Below, piece by piece: positions 15,705 to 25,533 of a stretch of DNA of 64,000 nucleotides (the first letter of the stretch is position 1; the number at the start of each line of letters is the position of its first letter). Under the pieces are notes generated by a model, which was given only the letters and a program-made list of their open reading frames with translations, ran no database searches and was not told the DNA's origin. The translations under genes were made by a program, and so were the position numbers. The DNA is taken from NCBI GenBank assembly GCA_964527735.1, contig CAZGPG010000001.1, positions 1-64,000 of the forward strand, given 5' to 3'. Source of the DNA: JBEBVQ01 sp964527735. Its GTDB lineage: Bacteria; Bacteroidota; Bacteroidia; Chitinophagales; Chitinophagaceae.

Positions 15705-18158
15705 TTTAGTGGAGCGGTTCCACAGGGTGATGAAGAAGCCAAGTACCATGACCACAATACCCAGCCAGAGCACATTGATATAAGGGAATAGGAGCGCCTT
15801 CATCACGATATAGTCGTCTTTGGGATCGAGCTGTTTGGTGAGCAGCACGGCGGCATCTTCTTCGGGAATGATGTTGGCAAGCTGCACAAACAGGCCGGTT
15901 GACCGGGAAGTGTCTTCGACCACTTCAATACCTTCTGCACGAAGGATGAAGACCGGCTTCAGATCGTGCAGGTAGCCGTTTACATCGTACACCTTCAGGT
16001 TGGCGCTTACGGCACCGAGATCGGTGGCATGTGGTACGTACCGGTCATCGTCTACCCGCTTGTTGAACCCGTTGAAGGTCAGGTATCCGTTGTCGAAATA
16101 AACGGTATCGCCTTGCTTTACTTTATGTTCTTTGTAGCTGGCGGTATCGGTTCGTTTTGTCGGATCAATAACGGAGGTGACGTACGTGAAGATATCGCGC
16201 GTGAGGTAGTGGCGGGAGTCGGGGTTGGCGATCAGGCCTTCCTGTCCCTTGGGGTTTACAAAAGCATCCGGATACAGTGTGAACGATTCTTTCAGCTCAT
16301 TTGTCGCCGTATCGCGGCGCTCGTAATGCACCTTATAAAAGGTACGGGGATCGGTAGGAGAGACGGAATCGCCTTTGTAGGTTACCGTGTATGCTCCCAT
16401 GATCACAGGCGTGTTGCGGAACAGCAGCACGTTCTCCCTGCTTTCTATCGCGTTCTCAGCCATCGTAGGCTTGCCAAAGTCCATGACGAGACCCAGGGTA
16501 TTGATGGAAATAACCTCTTTTTTGTACCCCGAAAGCAAGACGCCAACGACCACCAGTCCAAACCCGAGGTGCGTGATGGCAGCCCCTCTTTTTTTGAACG
16601 CTCCTTTTTGTACCGTGGTAGCATACAGGATGCAGGCCACTACCGTAAAGCAGGCAGCAAACATCAGCAGGGCGTACTGCCATGCATCTATTTTCATGCC
16701 CAGGCAAATGAACAACGCTACAACCAGCGCGATCAGCGCAGCCAGCCCGAGTCGGCGGTAGAGGGTACGGAGATCCGACTTTTTGAATTTCATATACAGC
16801 GTGGCTCCGCTGAGCAGGGCAAGGATCAGCGCTACCCACATCTGGATGCTGTTGTACCAGCTTATAGGATCCACGGGCGGGGCAATGTCTTTTTTGACGA
16901 TCAGTTTGGCCAGCGGCGACCACACCGGTATCGAAGTGCTGATGATGATCTGCAAAGCCGACAGCAGCAGTACGAATGATCCGATGAACATCCAGAATTC
17001 GCGGGAAGAAATTTCTTCTTCGGTTTTGATCCGCGGCAGCTTCTTCCACCGTGCCGCCAGCAGCCCGATGCCAAGCCCCAGCAACACGACGATCACAGCC
17101 AGGAGGTGCCAGGTCAGCGATTTTCCTTCACCGGTGAATGAGTGCACAGAAGTATCGCCGAGCACACCGGTACGGGTGAGGAACGTGGAGTACCAGATTA
17201 GTAAATAGGTAATAATATAGAGGATAAAGGTTGTGATCAGTGTACGCCCGGTGGCCTTGAATACGATCAGTGTATGGAGTGCCGCGATGAGCGTAAGCCA
17301 GGGTACGAGTGAGGCATTCTCTACGGGATCCCAAGCCCAGTAGCCGCCAAAGGTGAGTGATTCGTAGGCCCAGGCGCCACCCATCATGATGCCTGTACCC
17401 AGCGTTGCACCGGCAAATAGCGACCAGTTGCGCGCCGGCTTGATCCACGACTGGTAATCGCCCTTCCACAGAGCGGCAATGGCATAGGCAAATGGTACGA
17501 GCGTGGAGGCAAAGCCTAAGAACAGTACGGGCGGATGGATCTGCATCCAGTAGTTCTGGAGCAGCGGATTCAGCCCGTTGCCGTCTTCAATAAACTGGAG
17601 GTAATTGCCCTGGCTGAATATGGGTGCATCCTGCATCTGGTGGCGCAGCAGCAGGAACGGAGTGCTTCCGATCTTGATTTCAGGGCCGAGATAGAAGCCG
17701 AGCAGCATGGTGGCCAGGCAAATTTCTACCAGGGCAATGACGACCATCACACGGCTTTCGAGCTTGCCGCCGGTGATCATGACCACGATGCCCAGTACCA
17801 CATGCCAGATGCTCCAGAGCAGGAAGCTGCCTTCCTGTCCTTCCCAGAAGCAGGAGAGCAGGTATTTCATCGGCAGCGCTTTTGACGAATGCTGCCAGGC
17901 ATAGTTATATTCGAACAGGTGGCTGGTGATGATGTAATAGAGCGTGAAGAATACGCCGGCTACGGCTATCCCATGTATCGCAAAACCGTAACGCCCCATC
18001 AGTTGCCAGGTGTGGCTGCTATGGCTGTCGCTCAGTTCGGTTTGTGCCGAGCGGAAGTAGCTGAATGCGCTGAAGATGGCGGCTACAAACGAGAGGATTG
18101 CAAAAAAATGACCCAGTTGCCCGGGTCGTAGCTGTTCGCCAATGTATTGAATATCCAA
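15702..18158 (-). CDS. ccmF: cytochrome c maturation heme lyase (CcmF/CcsA family)
   Basis: 818-residue polytopic membrane protein that attaches heme to apocytochrome c in the periplasm. The tryptophan-rich heme-handling signature is present as WAYESLTFGGYWAWDPVENA, corresponding to WGGxWxWDPVEN. Many membrane helices are followed by a periplasmic C-terminal part (about 570-780) and a final helix before the end (LWLGIVVMVLGFFITLW). ccmE lies directly upstream on the same strand, with 105 bp between the genes and a REP-like hairpin in the gap. Other ccm genes are not in the window. Confidence 0.93.
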   Translation of the reverse strand: MDIQYIGEQLRPGQLGHFFAILSFVAAIFSAFSYFRSAQTELSDSHSSHTWQLMGRYGFAIHGIAVAGVFFTLYYIITSHLFEYNYAWQHSSKALPMKYLLSCFWEGQEGSFLLWSIWHVVLGIVVMITGGKLESRVMVVIALVEICLATMLLGFYLGPEIKIGSTPFLLLRHQMQDAPIFSQGNYLQFIEDGNGLNPLLQNYWMQIHPPVLFLGFASTLVPFAYAIAALWKGDYQSWIKPARNWSLFAGATLGTGIMMGGAWAYESLTFGGYWAWDPVENASLVPWLTLIAALHTLIVFKATGRTLITTFILYIITYLLIWYSTFLTRTGVLGDTSVHSFTGEGKSLTWHLLAVIVVLLGLGIGLLAARWKKLPRIKTEEEISSREFWMFIGSFVLLLSALQIIISTSIPVWSPLAKLIVKKDIAPPVDPISWYNSIQMWVALILALLSGATLYMKFKKSDLRTLYRRLGLAALIALVVALFICLGMKIDAWQYALLMFAACFTVVACILYATTVQKGAFKKRGAAITHLGFGLVVVGVLLSGYKKEVISINTLGLVMDFGKPTMAENAIESRENVLLFRNTPVIMGAYTVTYKGDSVSPTDPRTFYKVHYERRDTATNELKESFTLYPDAFVNPKGQEGLIANPDSRHYLTRDIFTYVTSVIDPTKRTDTASYKEHKVKQGDTVYFDNGYLTFNGFNKRVDDDRYVPHATDLGAVSANLKVYDVNGYLHDLKPVFILRAEGIEVVEDTSRSTGLFVQLANIIPEEDAAVLLTKQLDPKDDYIVMKALLFPYINVLWLGIVVMVLGFFITLWNRSTK

Positions 18159-18218
18159 TGTTTATCGTTTTGTGTGTTGAATAGTCGCTAATAACATGTT
18201 TATTCATCCCTGTAACAT

Positions 18219-18242
18219 GGGCGAATGATTATTCGCCCCTAC
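18219..18242 (-). repeat. REP-like element in the ccmE-ccmF gap
   Basis: Minus-strand reading GTAGGGGCGAATAATCATTCGCCC, the same sequence as the copy at 15110-15133. It lies between two co-directional genes. Confidence 0.85.
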
Positions 18243-18263
18243 GTGTTTTTCATCATTCATCAT

Positions 18264-18665
18264 TCACCCCTGATAATCCGTCGCTTCCGCTATTTGGTCA
18301 TTCGTGTATTTGGATGGGCATTTCATCTGGATTTTAGAGCAGTAAAACACGCCGTCCTGCATATAGCCGGTCATCACCACATTTTCTGATCTTTCAATAT
18401 CCGTGGGCTTTGCGCCGTTAAAGACCACTTTGTGGACATTGTCGGCTTTGTCTTTCACGTAAAAGCTGAAGTAATTCGGGTCTTTGAGCGGGTCGTATTG
18501 CATCTCGCGTTCTGTCTCGAGGTAGCCGATCACATGGTATTTTTTGCCGGGCTCTTTGGCTGCCGAAGCAAAAGTTTCGTAGGTGCTGAATTCACCAAAG
18601 CTCATGACGATAACAGAGATTGCGGCAGCCACCAGCACCAGAAGAACGATATGCGTTTTTTTCAT
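18264..18665 (-). CDS. ccmE: cytochrome c maturation protein CcmE, CxxxY type
   Basis: 133-residue heme chaperone. An N-terminal membrane anchor (IVLLVLVAAAISVIVMSFG) precedes an OB-fold domain (KKYHVIGYLETEREMQYDP, FSFYVKDKADNVHKVVFNG, VVMTGYMQDGVFYCSKIQMKCPSKY). Ordinary CcmE binds heme covalently through the His of HxxxY. Here the equivalent position reads CPSKY, a CxxxY motif, as known for a subgroup in Desulfovibrio and archaea. This fits a modified system I. It is the first gene of a ccmE-ccmF unit with a good promoter upstream. Confidence 0.92.
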   Translation of the reverse strand: MKKTHIVLLVLVAAAISVIVMSFGEFSTYETFASAAKEPGKKYHVIGYLETEREMQYDPLKDPNYFSFYVKDKADNVHKVVFNGAKPTDIERSENVVMTGYMQDGVFYCSKIQMKCPSKYTNDQIAEATDYQG

Positions 18666-18728
18666 GTCAACTTACATTTACAGGCAGGGGAACAACCTGC
18701 ATTGAGGCTGTATTTGTATATACGACAG

Positions 18729-18736
18729 CAAAGTTA
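18729..18736 (-). promoter_or_regulatory. promoter -7 element TAACTTTG for ccmE-ccmF
   Basis: Perfect TAnnTTTG on the minus strand. It implies a leader of about 60 bases containing a small stem GCAGG/CCTGC. The rest of the 287-bp gap up to the S8 peptidase gene shows no convincing gene. Confidence 0.6.
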
Positions 18737-18952
18737 CGACATAAACTATTCCGACCGCCGGAGCGGGGTATATTTACATTTTATGCAACAATAGGCGCCG
18801 CGTTTTACTTCTGCGCGATCCAGAAGCCGTGGTATTACTTGTTTTTCTTATTCTTGCTCCAGGAAACGGAGATTATGATTCCGGTAAGGTTAGATGCGTT
18901 TCTTTGGAAAATGGGCAAAGTACATCTATTATTGTAATGTAAAAAGAGAGTA

Positions 18953-21434
18953 ATGATACGTACAGCATTCTTGCGAAGTTTCTTTTTTTTCTTATTTCCT
19001 GCAATTAGTATTGCTCAGGATAATATCACTTTACAAGTTGCTGATCAGTTTCATAAAAATTATCTGAGGGATAAAGAGTACTGGCAAACAATAATTGATT
19101 CGATAAACATGCCGCTGCTGCTTACGAAGTATGGCAGCATGCCTGTTTTCTTTGCCGGGTTTTCCGGGACTGGTGCCCCGCTTTTCTATGGTCCTTTCAA
19201 TGCAGTCGCTGGTCAGTCAATAAACACACCTGCCATATGGCCGGGCGGGATCGCCGGCATTGGCCTGACCGGGAAGATAGACACCGGTCTGCTGGGAATG
19301 TGGGATATGGGTGAAGTGTCTGCACCAGGAATTTCGTGGTCGTACAGTCCACGCTGATATTTCTCAGGGTCCTTTTTTACATAGCGATCTGGTTGCAGGC
19401 ACCATGATTGCGGCGGGGGTGAACCCGAATGCTAAGGGCATGGCTTATGAAGCTCCACTGATGGTATATGATATGCTTGACAATTTCTCGGAAATAGCTC
19501 TGGCTGCAAATAATGGCATGCTGGTATCCAATCATTCATACGGGGCATATGCCGGATGGATTGAGTTTGCAAATGGATGGTTTTGGTTTGGGGATGTCGG
19601 GGTAAGCGCTACGGAAGATTATAAGTTTGGATTTTATGATCACCAGGCCGTAGCATGGGATACAATTGCTCACCTTAATCCTCATCATCTGATATGTAAC
19701 GCTGCCGGTAACAGCAGGGGATTATCTCATAACGGGACGCATACATACTGGGATCAGCAACAGAATCCCGCATCAGGAAATGATCCCAGAGCCCCGAATG
19801 GTAATTATGATTGTATCCATCCGCTGGGTGTGGCAAAAAACATCCTGACTGTTGGTGGTGTGCATAAAATCCCCGTTAACCAGGGTGCACCGGATCAGAT
19901 AAAGCTTTGGGTTAATAGTAGTTGCGGACCAACCGATGATGGGCGTATCAAACCGGATATTGTTTGCCCCGCTGTCAATTTATACAGCGCTTCCCCCTCG
20001 AGTATCTATAATAACGCTTATGATGAGTATACCGGCACTTCTGCAGCCACAGCGGTAGCATCCGGTGCATTGATATTGCTACAGGAACAATACCACCGTA
20101 TGCATGGCCGCTACATGTCTGCCGCAAGCCTTAAAGGTATTACAATCCATACAGCGAATGAAGCCGGGAAATGGGACGGGCCTGATTATGAATTTGGCTG
20201 GGGACTACTTAATATCCATGCCGCGGCATCACTTATCAGCTATGATTCACTTTGTGTCCGGGAAGAAACATTAATGGATAAGGATACTTTCTCACAAGTT
20301 TTCAATTCATCAGGAAATCATCCTGTCCGGGTAACAATTTGCTGGACGGATGTGCCGGGTACTCCGGTCGCGCCGGCAGTGAACCCTCCCAACCGTATGC
20401 TGGTAAACGACCTGGATCTCCGCCTTGTGCGCCTGTCTGACAGTATGGTGTTTTATCCCTACATACTGGATCCGGCATTGCCGGATGCCGCAGCCGGTAC
20501 CGGCGATAATGATCGTGATAATGTGGAGCAAATATACATTGCTACACCACCGGCGGGTGATTACAAGGTGGTTGTTGCACATAAAAACGACTTAGATCAG
20601 CATGGGGTACAGCATTTTTCACTTATTACATCTGGATTTACGATACAAGCACCAATTGCTGATTTTCAGGCAGCGCATACTGCCGCTTGTCCGGGTGATA
20701 CCATCTATTTTTCGGAGACGGCTATGTATGAGCCGGAAACATGGCGCTGGACATTTGAAGGAGCTAATATCAGCAGCTCCATATTACGCAATCCGAAGGT
20801 TGTATACTCCGCTCCCGGACAGTATAAGGTTAAGCTATACGTAGAGAATCAGATGGGCGGAGATAGTTTGACAAAAGAAAATTTTATCGGGATATATGAG
20901 GTGCCGTCTCCCAATACCATCACTGGAAATACCGATAGTCGTATATATCAGGTTGAAGAGTATTCAGTCAGGACTGCCGGGAACGGTTCTACCTGTCGGT
21001 GGTGGGTGGAGAACGGGACTTTTGTGAGTGGGAGTATGGGCAGGAATGTGACCGTGGAGTGGGGTAGTTACAGTTCCGGCAGAATTGGGGTACAGGAGAC
21101 GAACGAGTATGGTTGTAAAAGTGATACAGCCTTCCTGGATGTCTCCCTGGAATGGGCAACCGGTATCAGAAATGATGATCACACTAACGGATTGATGTTG
21201 TATCCCAACCCGGCGTCGGGGAAATTGCATCTCGTATTCCATATGACGGAAACGCAAATCCTACAGATCACATTGATAAATCCGTTGGGGCAAAAGGTAT
21301 ATGCCAAATCATTGGAGGTGCCTGTTGGGGCAACGGTTCAGGATATAGATATTTCAGGTATTGCCCCCGGTATATATCAATTAACGGTGGACGATAACAA
21401 TTGGAAAACAGTGCACCGCATACAGGTGTTTTAA
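18953..21434 (+). pseudogene. S8 (subtilisin-like) secreted peptidase with PKD and T9SS sorting domains, frameshifted
   Basis: Two consecutive frames together encode one S8 peptidase. Frame 1 (18953-19357) holds a signal peptide (FFFFLFPAISIAQ) and the catalytic Asp region GLLGMWDMGEV. Frame 2 (from about 19320 to 21434) continues with HQEFRGR, the His region HSDLVAGTMIAAGVNPNAKGMAYEA, oxyanion Asn NAAGNSRG and Ser in GTSAATAVASG. A PKD-like domain (GDTIYFSETAMYEPETWRWTF) and a C-terminal type IX sorting domain (LYPNPASGKLHLVF to the end) follow. The break lies at about 19320-19330. Loss of one CA from a CACA run (GCACACCAG to GCACCAG) would restore VSAHQEF. It is either a genuine mutation or a sequencing error. 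Confidence 0.88.
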
Positions 21435-21536
21435 ATTAAATAATATATAGCGCATTTCGTTTTTTTTATAATGGATATTTAATGTGTCTTGTTTTGGTCG
21501 ACCTTTTTATAACCCCCGGCTCCGTATATTGCATCT

Positions 21537-22346
21537 ATGAGATGGCCCTTCCGGAGAAAGAAGAAGAAGATTGGTATTGCATTGTCAGGAGGAGGTACAC
21601 GCTGTATCGGCCATATCGGTGTGCTGAAGGCGCTTGAGGAATACGGGCTGAAACCTACGGTATTGTCGGGTACCAGTGCCGGCGCCATTGTTGCGGCTTT
21701 CTATGCAGCAGGCTACACGCCCGATGAAATGCTGGCGATCGTTGCAGGAAATCATTTTTTCCCCCGCTCCGCCATCCGTTTCCGCATGTCCGGCTTGTTC
21801 CATACGGAGTTCCTGGAGCGGCTCTTCCAGGAACATTTTCCCGGGGATGATATCGCCGGCCTTAAACTCCCGTTGTATATCGCAGCCACTGACCTGGGCG
21901 AGGGCGCCATACGCTACTTTAGCGAAGGTTCGTTGAGCCGCGCGCTGCTGGCCTCTGCGAGCATTCCTTTCGTCTTCCCGCAAATGACCGACGGTGAACG
22001 GTCGTACGTCGATGGCGGCATACTGAACAATATGCCCATAGAGCCGCTGAGGGGGAAATGCGATATGCTCATCGGTGTGCACGTGAATGCGCCCGGCCCG
22101 ACAGATCCGCACCGGATGGGCGTCCGGAAGTTATTTGACCGCGTGGTGCATCTTGCTATCGGGAGCCATGTATATGGTAAGGCCGGCCTTTGCGATCTGT
22201 TTATCGACCCGCCGGACATGACCCGTTTCAGCATGTTTGATAAAAAGGACTTTGCCGCCATCTTTCAATATGTATATGATTATACGGTAGCCTTGCTGGA
22301 AGAAAGAGGATACAAGCGGAAGATGCTGTCGGCTACGGAGGGATAA
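21537..22346 (+). CDS. patatin-like phospholipase
   Basis: 269-residue serine lipase-like protein of the patatin/RssA type. Visible parts are the oxyanion hole GIALSGGGTRCIGHIGVLKAL, the nucleophile elbow GTSAG and the catalytic Asp in YVDGGILNNMP. It starts with a basic stretch (RWPFRRKKKK) without a signal peptide, so it is probably cytosolic or membrane-associated. TATATTGC ends only 4 bases before the ATG, so a very short or absent leader is possible. Substrate unknown; lysophospholipids are common in the family. Confidence 0.92.
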   Translation: MRWPFRRKKKKIGIALSGGGTRCIGHIGVLKALEEYGLKPTVLSGTSAGAIVAAFYAAGYTPDEMLAIVAGNHFFPRSAIRFRMSGLFHTEFLERLFQEHFPGDDIAGLKLPLYIAATDLGEGAIRYFSEGSLSRALLASASIPFVFPQMTDGERSYVDGGILNNMPIEPLRGKCDMLIGVHVNAPGPTDPHRMGVRKLFDRVVHLAIGSHVYGKAGLCDLFIDPPDMTRFSMFDKKDFAAIFQYVYDYTVALLEERGYKRKMLSATEG

Positions 22347-22381
22347 ATCCCGTCTACCCGAAACTTTATTATCTTGCGCCC

Positions 22382-23110
22382 ATGAATATTGCACTCATCG
22401 GCTATGGTAAAATGGGGCAGGCGATAGAACAGATTGCCCTCGAACGCGGACACCAGGTGTCCCTGAAAATCAACTCCCGGAATCTGGATCTTTTCACGCC
22501 CGCCAACTTGCAGGAATGCGATGTGGCTATAGAATTTACCCGTCCGGATGATGCGGAAGGGAACGTGCTGAAGTGTCTGCAGGCAGGCGTACCGGTAGTA
22601 TGTGGTACCACCGGCTGGAACGACCGGCTGGATGCAGCCCGTGCGGCCACACAGCAAAACAACACGGCGTTTCTGCAGGCTTCCAATTTCAGTGTGGGTG
22701 TGAATATTTTCTTTGAGGTCAATAAGCTGCTGGCTGCGCTGATGAACGACCGGCCGGATTATGATGTGATCATGGAAGAGACACATCATACGCAGAAGAA
22801 AGACGCGCCGAGCGGCACGGCCATTACGCTGGCGGAGCAGATCCTGGGTAACCTCTCCCGAAAAACCAAATGGGTGGAGGGTGCATCTGCCGGTAAGCCG
22901 GAGACGCTGACGATCCTTGCCCACCGGGAGGAGCATGTTCCCGGCACTCATGTAGTGCGGTATCATTCACCGATCGACGATATAGAAATAAAGCATACCG
23001 CGCACAACCGGAAGGGCTTTGCGCTCGGCGCCGTACTGGCAGCTGAGTTTATTGCAGGTAAGAAGGGCGTTTTCACCATGCAGGATGTGCTGGGGATAAA
23101 GATGTCCTGA
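22382..23110 (+). CDS. dapB: 4-hydroxy-tetrahydrodipicolinate reductase
   Basis: 242 residues. It catalyses the NAD(P)H-dependent step of lysine and diaminopimelate synthesis. The Rossmann start NIALIGYGKMGQAIEQ and the catalytic region EETHHTQKKDAPSGTA are clear, as is the substrate-site stretch VVRYHSPIDDIEIKHTAHNR. The gene follows the patatin by 35 bp and has its own promoter-like TATCTTGC ending 4 bases before the ATG. It is followed by a 27-bp perfect inverted repeat, probably its terminator. Confidence 0.97.
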   Translation: MNIALIGYGKMGQAIEQIALERGHQVSLKINSRNLDLFTPANLQECDVAIEFTRPDDAEGNVLKCLQAGVPVVCGTTGWNDRLDAARAATQQNNTAFLQASNFSVGVNIFFEVNKLLAALMNDRPDYDVIMEETHHTQKKDAPSGTAITLAEQILGNLSRKTKWVEGASAGKPETLTILAHREEHVPGTHVVRYHSPIDDIEIKHTAHNRKGFALGAVLAAEFIAGKKGVFTMQDVLGIKMS

Positions 23111-23124
23111 GAAAGAATGAGGAC

Positions 23125-23213
23125 GTCTGGATCACGGATTAGGCCGGATTACATGGATGGCACAGATTTTAACCCGTGGAATCCCTTAATCCGGCCTAAT
23201 CCGTGATCCAGAC
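23125..23213. terminator. 27-bp perfect inverted repeat (GGATCACGGATTAGGCCGGATTA family)
   Basis: 23125-23151 is fully complementary to 23187-23213, with a 35-base loop. It sits between convergent dapB and the DPP-IV-like gene, so it probably terminates both. A related, less perfect sequence fills 61953-62104. Confidence 0.75.
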
Positions 23214-23215
23214 TA

Positions 23216-25366
23216 TTATTTCAAATGCTGGTCAAAATAATCGGAGACCTTTTGCATCAGGTGTACCCGGTCTTTGCCCCGTACATTGTGCTGATGGCCG
23301 GGATACACAAAGTAATCTACCTGCACGCCTTCATCAATAAACCGTTTCAGCAACGATATGGAATGCTGCCAGACGACCACATCATCATCCGTACCGTGGA
23401 TCAGCAACAGGTTGCCCTGCAGATTTTTCACTTTATCGCCCAGCGCCGACCGGGTGTAGCCCTCAGGATTATTCTGAGGCGTGCCCATATATCGCTCGGT
23501 GTACATCACCTCGTACATGCGCCAGTCTGTAACCGGTCCGCCGGCTACACCCGCTTTAAATACACCGGGATGCCGCAGCATCATACTTGTGGTCATGAAC
23601 CCGCCATAGCTCCATCCGTGGATGCCCATCCGGCTGGTATCTGCATAGCCGAGTGATGCCAGGTATGCTACGCCCTGCAACTGATCGGCAAGCTCTACAT
23701 CGCCCAGGTGCCGGTGGATAGCTTGTTCGAAAGCTAACCCCCTGTTGGCGCTGCCACGGCCGTCCATTGAGAACACGAGATACCCTTTCTGTGCCATGTA
23801 TTCATACCAGAGGTTACCACTCGCAGGAAACTGATTTTTGATCAGTTGTAAATGAGGCCCGTTGTAGAGATACACGATTACCGGGTATTTCTTCGTGCTG
23901 TCGAAGTTGGTGGGCCGTACCAGCCGTCCGTAAAGCAATGTGCTATCGTTGGCGTACAGCGTCACGTTCCTCACTTCCGGGCGGTCGTAATCCGCAAGGG
24001 TGTTGGGTGCTTCGAGCAATACACGACGGGAGCGACCATCCGTACTCCGTACCAGGCTGGTGCGCGGCACGTTGGCATTACTATACACATCAAATAAATA
24101 CCGGCCATCGCCGGATGCCTGTACATGATGCACCCCCGGTTCGGTATCGAGCCGTCTGGTTTTCCCGTTGGTCCAGTTTACGGCATAGCTGTGCTTTTCG
24201 AGCGGCGACGCTTGTGTGGATGTATAAATGACTTCTTTGGATTTAGGATTAAAACCAATCAATTCATTGACGATCCAATTCCCTTTGGTGAGCTGCCGTA
24301 TCAGCCGTCCGTCGGTCTGATAGAGATAGAGGTGCATATAGCCGTCGCGCTGGCTCCACCAGATAAAGCGGTCGTTGCTGCCGGGCAGAAAGGTGAGCTC
24401 ATGTTGCGGCTCTACGTATTTATCATCCTTTTCTTCAAATAAGGTACGTATTTTCTCTCCGGTCTGTACATCGTACTGGTTGAGCCGGAGGTGGTTCTGG
24501 CCACGGTTGAGCACGGCAATGAAAATATATTTTTCATCGGGGCTCCAGCTTACACAGGTGAGGAATTGATCTGCCGGTTCGCCGGTATTTAGTGTAATGG
24601 TTTGCTGTGTGGCGGGATTATAAACCTGTACCGTTACCTGGTGTGATGTGTCTCCGGCCATGGGATATTTGATCATGTTGGTTTGTGCCGGAGTCTGTCC
24701 CCAGTTAATGACGGGGTAGTCGCGCACCATGGTCTGGTCCATCCGGTAATACGCGAGCAGGTTGCCTTCGGGCGAAAAGAAGATCCCTTTGTATATACCA
24801 AATTCATCCCGGTGTACCGACTGGCCATTGATGATGTTGCGGCTGGTATCCTGTGTTACGGCATGGTGGTTGCCGGAAGCATCTGTCGTGAGCAGGTTGT
24901 TGTCGACTATATAGGCAATGAGGTCCCCTTTTTTATTCAGGGTAATGTTTTCTGCGCGTTCGGGCAGGAGCATGTGTTTGCCGGGCTGTATGCTGTTGCC
25001 GGTAACATTTAGGAAGCTGACCCGGTTGCCGGACAGAAAATAGGCTTCTGATGTGTTAAGCCAGGTGATGCCGGGGAAGCGTTTCAGCGAGTCGCCGGTT
25101 GTGAGCCCGCTATTGAGCTGCGCCAGGCTGATGATGGTGTCTGCTTGCCCGGAAGCGGCATTCAGCCGCACCCATTGCTCATTGGCAGTGAAGAAGAGCG
25201 CGTGGGCGTCTGGTTGCCACGAGGCCTGCCGGATGCTTTGCGGGGCAAGGGTCGTGTGGATGCCGTTGGTGGCTTCTGTGATGGTGAAGTTTTTCTTCTG
25301 TGCGGCGGCGGGCAGTATGCATAAGCAGGCGCATGCCCAGACCAGTATTGATTTGTAATGTGTCAT
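23216..25366 (-). CDS. S9 family prolyl peptidase (DPP-IV-like)
   Basis: 716 residues. Secreted serine peptidase that removes Xaa-Pro dipeptides in the typical family member. A signal peptide is visible (SILVWACACLCILPAAAQ). A beta-propeller N-domain includes the Glu pair region YRMDQTMVRDYPVINWG. The C-terminal hydrolase carries Ser in GIHGWSYGGFMTTSMML, Asp in IHGTDDDVV and His in YPGHQHNVRG. The length matches bacterial DPP-IV. It is convergent with dapB and divergent from the Ada-like gene. Confidence 0.93.
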   Translation of the reverse strand: MTHYKSILVWACACLCILPAAAQKKNFTITEATNGIHTTLAPQSIRQASWQPDAHALFFTANEQWVRLNAASGQADTIISLAQLNSGLTTGDSLKRFPGITWLNTSEAYFLSGNRVSFLNVTGNSIQPGKHMLLPERAENITLNKKGDLIAYIVDNNLLTTDASGNHHAVTQDTSRNIINGQSVHRDEFGIYKGIFFSPEGNLLAYYRMDQTMVRDYPVINWGQTPAQTNMIKYPMAGDTSHQVTVQVYNPATQQTITLNTGEPADQFLTCVSWSPDEKYIFIAVLNRGQNHLRLNQYDVQTGEKIRTLFEEKDDKYVEPQHELTFLPGSNDRFIWWSQRDGYMHLYLYQTDGRLIRQLTKGNWIVNELIGFNPKSKEVIYTSTQASPLEKHSYAVNWTNGKTRRLDTEPGVHHVQASGDGRYLFDVYSNANVPRTSLVRSTDGRSRRVLLEAPNTLADYDRPEVRNVTLYANDSTLLYGRLVRPTNFDSTKKYPVIVYLYNGPHLQLIKNQFPASGNLWYEYMAQKGYLVFSMDGRGSANRGLAFEQAIHRHLGDVELADQLQGVAYLASLGYADTSRMGIHGWSYGGFMTTSMMLRHPGVFKAGVAGGPVTDWRMYEVMYTERYMGTPQNNPEGYTRSALGDKVKNLQGNLLLIHGTDDDVVVWQHSISLLKRFIDEGVQVDYFVYPGHQHNVRGKDRVHLMQKVSDYFDQHLK

Positions 25367-25411
25367 ATATTCAGGATCAATGGCACAAACTTACTACAAA
25401 CGGGTGTTTTT

Positions 25412-25454
25412 TGTAGAGACGTTGCCGTAGAGACGTTGCATGCAACGTCTCTAC
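25412..25454. repeat. GTAGAGACGTTGCATGCAACGTCTCTAC palindrome with extra half-copy
   Basis: A perfect 28-bp palindrome at 25427-25454 is preceded by another TGTAGAGACGTTG at 25412. It is the same family as 10514-10585. It lies in the divergent gap between the DPP-IV-like and Ada-like genes, just upstream of the latter's promoter. Confidence 0.88.
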
Positions 25455-25500
25455 ATGCAACATCCGCAATTTTCGGGTTTTTTGCCGTGGTAAGGAATCC

Positions 25501-25508
25501 TATTTTTG
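25501..25508 (+). promoter_or_regulatory. promoter for the Ada-like gene (TTTG, 16 bp, TATTTTTG)
   Basis: Perfect TAnnTTTG at 25501-25508 with a TTTG at 25481-25484 as candidate -33 element. The leader would be about 20 bases. Confidence 0.65.
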
Positions 25509-25533
25509 TATAGTCAACACAAAAGGATTCAGC

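Noticed and set aside
15966..16979. 337-codon plus-strand frame opposite ccmF
   Set aside because: Antisense shadow; no domain and no start context. ccmF accounts for the region.
18620..18937. Open frame of 105 codons ending IPVRLDAFLWKMGKVHLLL, slightly like an S4 RNA-binding domain
   Set aside because: The resemblance covers only about ten residues, the start overlaps ccmE antisense, and there is no promoter or conserved domain.
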